A DNA stretch of 64,000 bases, taken from the NCBI GenBank assembly GCA_019694155.1, contig JAIBCN010000142.1:1-64000 (forward strand), in the 5' to 3' direction. This document shows positions 59,701 through 64,000 of this stretch, piece by piece (the stretch's first letter is position 1; each line of letters begins with the position of its first letter). This DNA comes from Vicinamibacteria bacterium (GTDB taxonomy: Bacteria; Acidobacteriota; Vicinamibacteria; Fen-336; JAGNNV01). The translations under genes were made by a program, and so were the position numbers. The notes beneath the pieces are model-generated. The model did not search any database and was not told where the DNA came from. It saw only the letters and a program-made list of their open reading frames with translations.

Positions 59701-59861
59701 GGCACCTCGCCGTAGAGGGCGAGGATCATGGCGTCGAGGATCGTGCTTTTTCCCGCCCCAGTGGGTCCCGAGATCGCAAAGCGATCAAGCGCGCTCAGGT
59801 CGAGGTCCTGCCGGTCCTTGAAGCAAGCAAGCCCGTCGATACTCAGATAGACAGGGCGCAT
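56778..59861 (-). CDS. sbcC: SbcC/Rad50-type ATPase
   Basis: A 1027-residue SMC-like protein. Walker A GPTGAGKSTILDA lies near residue 32, then long coiled coils on both sides of a zinc hook CPVCEQ near residue 503, and the C-terminal signature LSGGETFLTSLSLALEL with Walker B LFIDEGFGTLD. It forms a complex with SbcD that opens and trims DNA ends and hairpins. It starts 3 bases after the sbcD stop. Confidence 0.95.
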   Translation of the reverse strand: MRPVYLSIDGLACFKDRQDLDLSALDRFAISGPTGAGKSTILDAMILALYGEVPRVSVKDRSEMIAASRDRLAVRLDFNVGPDRYRIVRALRRSGGHTVQLEKHDGHDFTITVADAVRPAEEAIVRLLGLDVTAFKQAVILPQGEFAEFLKADPKARRSMLRSLLRLDVYERMRIHSQQVATAKKLAIESARKVLEEEYRGVSEGALTDLEARVTKTAGQLDELRKRLDEAQRSASDLRALCAKTTELRKAELEREALQLRGAEIGRLRSRIDAARLASRVAPFLEEATRALQGAASASEIAERAKGAQGRADRAYKEQSALLEAAEKAAEAIPALREQSARLHEVVVRLPEARRLEGTIARGDDQAKAAATDLASLAKAIAAARQLQLEQQAAAEVAEAALRKASYNPSLDVLIESVRSRAVSLGGSRQGAQNSQRDLGTKKESLAKLEVRIAALRADVTGARDAADKARQRVEHAEAALHHAHELDAANQLRTSLERGQLCPVCEQTVSSPPSAILNADVENAKGALSAAKKEQREVEAAARAAEDQLTTELASAKVAREHLAELSSHYSLLTAGVARLEAEIRAALGDHVKGLGGTLEVWVESQAASLAAARKEHERAKQQLETAEQALEKAKAEETSRRERLADKQATLTDLAKDLDADRQALAALRAQIVAVTHSSDPAAEAAGLAKQIQALESAFKRASTSAAAAQSDLMKAQSESKLLIDAASKAREESAARVRRRDDEISRAGFPDEQTARDSFLDDTTTTTLTESIRKYDHDVHAVDQRATALQSELGDVRVSNEQLAEAERLAKDLSKETEKQYGEQKTLEEQVERMKVRIGRSKAMRDQLQEDELALRVHGQLAADLRSDKFQAYVLEEAFTELVNGASTRLLSLTEERYSLRFEDDNILVVDNDNGGETRISDTLSGGETFLTSLSLALELSDQVQRAAGAVNLDSLFIDEGFGTLDHDTLSLVSETIQSLQAGGRMVGIITHIPELRDEFAQQIIVTKHEGFSTAEVLKNASPS

Positions 59862-59864
59862 CGC

Positions 59865-61025
59865 TCAGTCCTCCATCCCTGAGGCGACTGCGTAAATCCT
59901 ATCGAACGCGTCAACTACATTGGTCTCAGGTGGTAGCTGATGCTCTCGCAGGTGAAAGGCCCCATACTGTTCCACGGGTGAGGCGCCCGCGTCGGGGCGC
60001 GCGGTGTGGGTCTCCTCCACCTCTGGAAGCTCCGACCTGACTACGAGCGCGTTAGGCAGGATTTCTCTGACTTTTCGATTCAGATCGGGGTCTTTCTCTG
60101 CAAGGGGCACAGAGACGCGTAGCCAGCACGAGTGGCGGTGCTTCTCTGCGAGCGCCTCGAGTTCCGGAAGGGTGGCTCGAAGATCGAGCAGAGGGAAGCC
60201 TCCCTCATAAGGAACGTGGCGGACCTTGGCTGGCTTGCCCGCCACGGCCGTCACGACGACAAACGTCTTCTCCTGGCCGGTCTCGCCGAAGTCCATCTGA
60301 AGTGGCGACCCAGCGTAGTAGGCAAGCAGCGTTCCCCCGACCTTCTGTGGCTTGTGGATGTGGCCCAGCGCGATGTACGCCGCGGTCGTCGGAAGAGTCT
60401 GCGCGGTCGCAGCCCAGTCTTCGCCGATGTGGACTCGGCGCTCCGACTCGCCGAAGGCGGCACCCTCGAGGTGCGTATGCGCCATGAACAGGTTGACCGC
60501 GTCCTTTCGGAATGGTTTTGAGAGGTTCTGAACTGCTGCTTGGAACATCCGGGCGTACCTGCTGTGTGCGCTTCCCTCGTCGGCCGCCATCTGAAGGGCA
60601 GAGACCCACACACCGGGTGAGGCAAATGGAAGTGCCGCGACCACGGCCTTCTCGCCGCCGCGTGTAGTGATCGTCTGAGCCCCGCCGTTCTCAGCGCTCC
60701 GAGGCCGGCCAACGATATGGACGTTCGCGTACTCGGCAAGGAGCGCCCTCGCATCGAGACGACCAGGGTCGTCATGGTTCCCAGCGATCAGGACCATATG
60801 GGTGCCCGCCCGGCCCACGCGGACAAAGAAGCGATTCACCAACCGCTCTGCCTCAGCGGGAGGGTTCCGGCCGTCGAAGATATCGCCGGTGTGGAGCACC
60901 AGATCCACTTCCTCTGACTCGATAAAACGGCCTAGATGGTCGAGGACCGCCTCCATTTCATCGAGACGCTCGATGCCCTTCCATCGACGACCCACATGCC
61001 AGTCGCTGGTGTGGACAATCTTCAT
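59865..61025 (-). CDS. sbcD: SbcD/Mre11-type nuclease
   Basis: A 386-residue calcineurin-like phosphoesterase. The metal motifs are HTSDWHVG (residues 4-11), LHTGDIFDG, IAGNHDDPG, MAHTHLEG and LGHIHKPQ, in Mre11 order. It is the nuclease partner of SbcC. GGAGG lies 5 bases before the ATG, within 9 bases of the HerA-like stop. Confidence 0.95.
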   Translation of the reverse strand: MKIVHTSDWHVGRRWKGIERLDEMEAVLDHLGRFIESEEVDLVLHTGDIFDGRNPPAEAERLVNRFFVRVGRAGTHMVLIAGNHDDPGRLDARALLAEYANVHIVGRPRSAENGGAQTITTRGGEKAVVAALPFASPGVWVSALQMAADEGSAHSRYARMFQAAVQNLSKPFRKDAVNLFMAHTHLEGAAFGESERRVHIGEDWAATAQTLPTTAAYIALGHIHKPQKVGGTLLAYYAGSPLQMDFGETGQEKTFVVVTAVAGKPAKVRHVPYEGGFPLLDLRATLPELEALAEKHRHSCWLRVSVPLAEKDPDLNRKVREILPNALVVRSELPEVEETHTARPDAGASPVEQYGAFHLREHQLPPETNVVDAFDRIYAVASGMED

Positions 61026-61034
61026 GTTGCCTCC

Positions 61035-62708
61035 CTAGGTACGTGCAAACGGGTCGTCTGCCGTGCTGTCCTCGCGCACTTCGCTTTGCCGCGTCGCCCA
61101 GGAGGGGAAGGGGAACTTCAGGAGAACTGGTGTAGGAATCTCGGGCTGCGTGACGATCATGCTTCCGGGCGAAAGCATCGTGGCGCGCTGCCTTGCTACG
61201 CGAGTGAGGAACCCGTATTCGCCTCTCTCCGCCTCGGCCGCGTCAAGGCGGCCGACCACCTTCATGGCCGCATTGGCCACTATGCGCCGCTCAACCTCAC
61301 TTGCGGTCTGCTGCGCGCCGAACAGGCAGACCCCCAGCGATCGGCCACGTTCGGCGATGTCGAGGAGGACATCCTGGATCGGGCTCCAACCGGAGCGGGG
61401 CGCGTATTTGTTGAGCTCATCAAGAACAACGAACACGAGCGGCCGAGCCGTCCCCTGTGTCTCCTTCTCGCGCATCATCCTCTTCAGCAGCACGCCGACT
61501 ACGAACATCTGCGCGATGTCGTGGAGGGTGTGGATGTCGACGACGGTGACCTGGTTGGCCTGCCAGTCGATACGGTGTTGAGCTGCCTCCTTGTCCCCGC
61601 GAACAAGATGGCCCATGTGCTGAGCCGCTGCGTGCAAACGGCGTCGAAAGGCGTCGAGCGTGCCGGTCGCGGCGTTGGACACCATATGGTCCAGGGTTTC
61701 GGAATCGAGCATCTCGACAAGGTCGTCGAAGGATTCAAGGCGAGTGCCGTGAACCTCAAGACCGGGGTCCTTAGGATCGCCCACTTTGGCGGCGCGCTCC
61801 AGCTCTCTCTCGATGCGGTAGATGAGAAACGAAATCTGGGATCGAGTGTCCTGGGCATCGGCGAAGGCAAAACGAAGGAGGTTGTCGCGAGCGAACTCGC
61901 GCAGGGTCCAGATATAAGGATGCACCCCTTCGTGCCGGCTGCCCACCTCCGGTACCACTACCTTCCCCTGCCGCCGCGCTGGAGCAAAGAACCCGACGCT
62001 GGCGAACGGGCCCGCCTCGAGTCCGAGGGTCTTGTACTCCTCAGTCAGCGTCGCCGAAATGTGCGTGTTCGGCTTGTCGAGCCAGAGCAGATCCTCACCC
62101 TTGACGTTGAAGATGAGCGCACGGGCATTGGTGGCATCGGCTCCGAGTGCATCGGAGTGGAAGAGCGAATAGAGCAGGAAGGTCGCGTAGCTCGTCTTGG
62201 TGGCCACCCCAGAAACGCCGCTGATCGAGACGTGGGCGCCCCGCGTGCCATCGAGAAAGTCGAGATTGGCAAAGACGGTTTCGCCGCTTCGGGTATGGCC
62301 GATCGCCACCTTCTTCTCCATTCGATCGATGAAGAGGGCGCGCTGAAACTCTTCGCCGCGCACAATCCGGACTGCGTTACCAGGATGGGGAGGGACGAAG
62401 ATCTCGGGATCCACTCGGGTGACCTGGATGTGGGCGGCGTAGGACACCTCAACCGGCAGCGTGCCCTCGGCGGCGCGGAATGCATCCGAGTCGAACTGTC
62501 CGCCCTCATACCGCTTTCGGACGATGTCTACGATGCCGAAGAAGCTCACGACCTGTCCATCGGGAAGGGTGACGTCAGCGACAACCAAGTCGTCGAGTTC
62601 AAGGACCGCGCCTTCGGCGACACCAACCCAAAATTCGAGGGGACCCGCATCTTCGGAGCCGAGGACGACACCAGCTGCGGCGTTGTTGGGAAAAGTGGAC
62701 TCAGCCAC
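61035..62708 (-). CDS. HerA-like DNA translocase/helicase
   Basis: A 557-residue ATPase of the HerA/FtsK-like DUF87 group. An N-terminal HAS-type barrel leads into the P-loop region SISGVSGVATKTSYATFLLY and a Walker B-like VFVVLDELNKYAP, then GVCLFGAQQTASEV. The P-loop has Thr where Gly usually precedes Lys, which I recall as a variant kept in a bacterial subgroup. HerA forms a hexamer that drives NurA nuclease. GTG 62708 overlaps the NurA stop by 8 bases and has GGAGG 7 bases upstream. Confidence 0.88.
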   Translation of the reverse strand: MAESTFPNNAAAGVVLGSEDAGPLEFWVGVAEGAVLELDDLVVADVTLPDGQVVSFFGIVDIVRKRYEGGQFDSDAFRAAEGTLPVEVSYAAHIQVTRVDPEIFVPPHPGNAVRIVRGEEFQRALFIDRMEKKVAIGHTRSGETVFANLDFLDGTRGAHVSISGVSGVATKTSYATFLLYSLFHSDALGADATNARALIFNVKGEDLLWLDKPNTHISATLTEEYKTLGLEAGPFASVGFFAPARRQGKVVVPEVGSRHEGVHPYIWTLREFARDNLLRFAFADAQDTRSQISFLIYRIERELERAAKVGDPKDPGLEVHGTRLESFDDLVEMLDSETLDHMVSNAATGTLDAFRRRLHAAAQHMGHLVRGDKEAAQHRIDWQANQVTVVDIHTLHDIAQMFVVGVLLKRMMREKETQGTARPLVFVVLDELNKYAPRSGWSPIQDVLLDIAERGRSLGVCLFGAQQTASEVERRIVANAAMKVVGRLDAAEAERGEYGFLTRVARQRATMLSPGSMIVTQPEIPTPVLLKFPFPSWATRQSEVREDSTADDPFART

Positions 62709-63717
62709 GGATGGCCTCCTTCGTCACAAGCACTTCGATCCAGCGCCTGAACAGTCGCGCGTCGCCAAGCGCGGCGCGGAGTTTCTGTTCCAAGGCGCCA
62801 ATTGGGAGCAGGTTCTGAGGCGATCGCGGGTCCCGGGCTCGCTTGGGTGCCGTGCGCGGTAGCCAGGCCGTGGCCGAATCGGCCAGCCTTCGCGCGGTTT
62901 CAACCCCAACGTTTGCCGAGAGCTCGAGTCGCACGATGCCATGGAGGTCTGTTTCGCCTGGGCCGGGATGGGCAAGGCGCTGAAACCATGAGTATCTGGA
63001 GAACCCTGCGCCCGCTGACTGAATGGAAAAAATAGGAGTGCGCGCACCTGCCGGCAGCCCAGCAAGCAGGGGGATGAACCTGGCCGGCAAATACAGTTGA
63101 TGGATGCGCTTGATGTAGCCGAGGGCGAGGCCCTTCCGCGCAGGTTCGAAGCTGAGAGGACCATCCACGATCGTGAGCGTGTCGTCGCGACAGGTGTCCC
63201 GTGCGAGCGTGGCCTCAGCGAGCCTCATCGACTTCTGGATGTGTCTCAGGGGCCCGTCGAGTTCGATGTTGGGGGTGCTCTCCGCGCCGTAGACGAGATT
63301 CTTGCGGACATGGACAGGACCGGGGAGGCTCTCGCCAGCACCTAGAACCGCGATTCGGGATATTCGTAGTTCACCGAATGAGGCTGCGGAGTTTTCGACA
63401 TCGACGGCGCCCACACCGAAACTGCCGAATCCTCCGTAGATCAGCTGGTCGGCTTTTCGGGCATTGATCCGCACCTCCAGCCGGCGCACTCCGTCGATGA
63501 AGACAACTCGCGGGGGCAAGGACGTCTCTCCCTGGGGCGTGATCGCCGCCCACGCGGCCTCCTTCGTTTCGACTTGGTGGTCCACCTGCTCGTTAGGCTC
63601 GTCGTCTGAGGGCGCCAAGGGAGTCTGGTCGCCATAGTCGACCTCCCACGGGTCGACTCGAACCCGGAAGTCGCCGAACGCTGGCGGCGAGCTAGGCAAT
63701 CCCTGTGTCTCCAGCAT
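62701..63717 (-). CDS. NurA-like nuclease
   Basis: A 338-residue protein with NurA-domain marks: an early VVFIDGVRRLEVRI with the metal Asp (about residue 71), a second acidic strand LTIVDGPLSF (about 182), and LGYIKRIHQLYLP with basic residues. NurA is a 5'-to-3' nuclease that works with HerA in DNA end resection. Assignment rests on fold-like motifs and on its place directly before the HerA-like gene. Upstream (63718-64000) no gene is seen. Confidence 0.8.
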   Translation of the reverse strand: MLETQGLPSSPPAFGDFRVRVDPWEVDYGDQTPLAPSDDEPNEQVDHQVETKEAAWAAITPQGETSLPPRVVFIDGVRRLEVRINARKADQLIYGGFGSFGVGAVDVENSAASFGELRISRIAVLGAGESLPGPVHVRKNLVYGAESTPNIELDGPLRHIQKSMRLAEATLARDTCRDDTLTIVDGPLSFEPARKGLALGYIKRIHQLYLPARFIPLLAGLPAGARTPIFSIQSAGAGFSRYSWFQRLAHPGPGETDLHGIVRLELSANVGVETARRLADSATAWLPRTAPKRARDPRSPQNLLPIGALEQKLRAALGDARLFRRWIEVLVTKEAIRG

Positions 63718-64000
63718 CTTGGCACCGGCTTCCGCGGGAACAAGGCCATTGCCGGTGCGCGGCAGGGTATCGAATGTGTTCGGATTGCAGATCGCCCCTG
63801 ATCATGCAGTGCAAGATACAGCACCCCGGAGTCGGTCGAGGTCCACACGTTCTCCCGCCGAAGAAAAAAGTCTACGGAGACCCCGTCAAGCCCCCATCCC
63901 TCGGGCGCCTCCTACGATCGAAGCCAAGCAACAACACGCTTGAGTGCCAATGCACATGTCAAGAACGGGCGCTCATGGTCATCGCGGCGTGGCGCGCGTC

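Noticed and set aside
63718-64000. Promoter for the NurA operon at TTGACA (minus strand, 63962-63957)
   Set aside because: The -35 box is perfect, but no convincing -10 box lies at 16-18 bases, so it was not called.

Overview
The window is GC-rich chromosomal DNA from a Gram-negative-type bacterium. An Acidobacteriota-like host is the best guess, because the first two thirds carry a family set common there: a TonB-dependent receptor with an N-terminal carboxypeptidase-regulatory domain, a CBM9/DUF5916 protein, an amidohydrolase fused to a TolB-like propeller, a two-component-propeller histidine kinase, a TPR-CHAT protein and a DUF4388 protein. This is inference from gene families; no rRNA or tRNA was seen. 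|| 1-25 kb is housekeeping and secreted-protein territory: an STN-like protein, DinB, metG with radC, a CPBP protease, def, the amidohydrolase, the DUF5916 protein, a TonB receptor / M14 peptidase / PhzF run, a PLP decarboxylase, a redoxin-DsbD fusion, OsmC and a CDF transporter. || 25.5-34 kb holds a minus-strand cluster: propeller histidine kinase, TPR-CHAT protease, an unknown protein and a trypsin-like protease joined by a GTGA overlap. A small HELQH metalloprotease-like gene converges on it. This is one candidate for an undescribed proteolytic signalling or conflict system. || 34-45.4 kb holds an AhpD-like gene, katG with a visible promoter and inverted repeat, an alpha-toroid protein, a DUF4388 protein, a glycosyltransferase, and a three-gene ArsR-type operon with a palindromic operator. 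|| 45.4-55.9 kb is a mosaic accessory island. Four broken pieces of a type I restriction hsdR gene (A, B, C, D) end at copies of one 49-bp interrupted palindrome (five copies in all). Small modules sit between them: an HNH endonuclease / zeta-like kinase / small-protein operon, HicA-HicB-HicB, DUF433-DUF5615, HigB-HigA, a truncated PQQ-propeller gene fused to a 445-bp copy of the HNH gene end, and a coupled pair of small conserved proteins. Lesions are shared in conflicting combinations among hsdR copies, which points to gene conversion or repeated copying. No hsdM, hsdS, transposase or integrase is present. || 55.9-63.7 kb holds a minus-strand operon with NurA-like, HerA-like, SbcD/Mre11 and SbcC/Rad50 genes and probably a DUF3553 protein. 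This is the archaeal-type DNA end-resection set, placed directly beside the restriction/toxin island.
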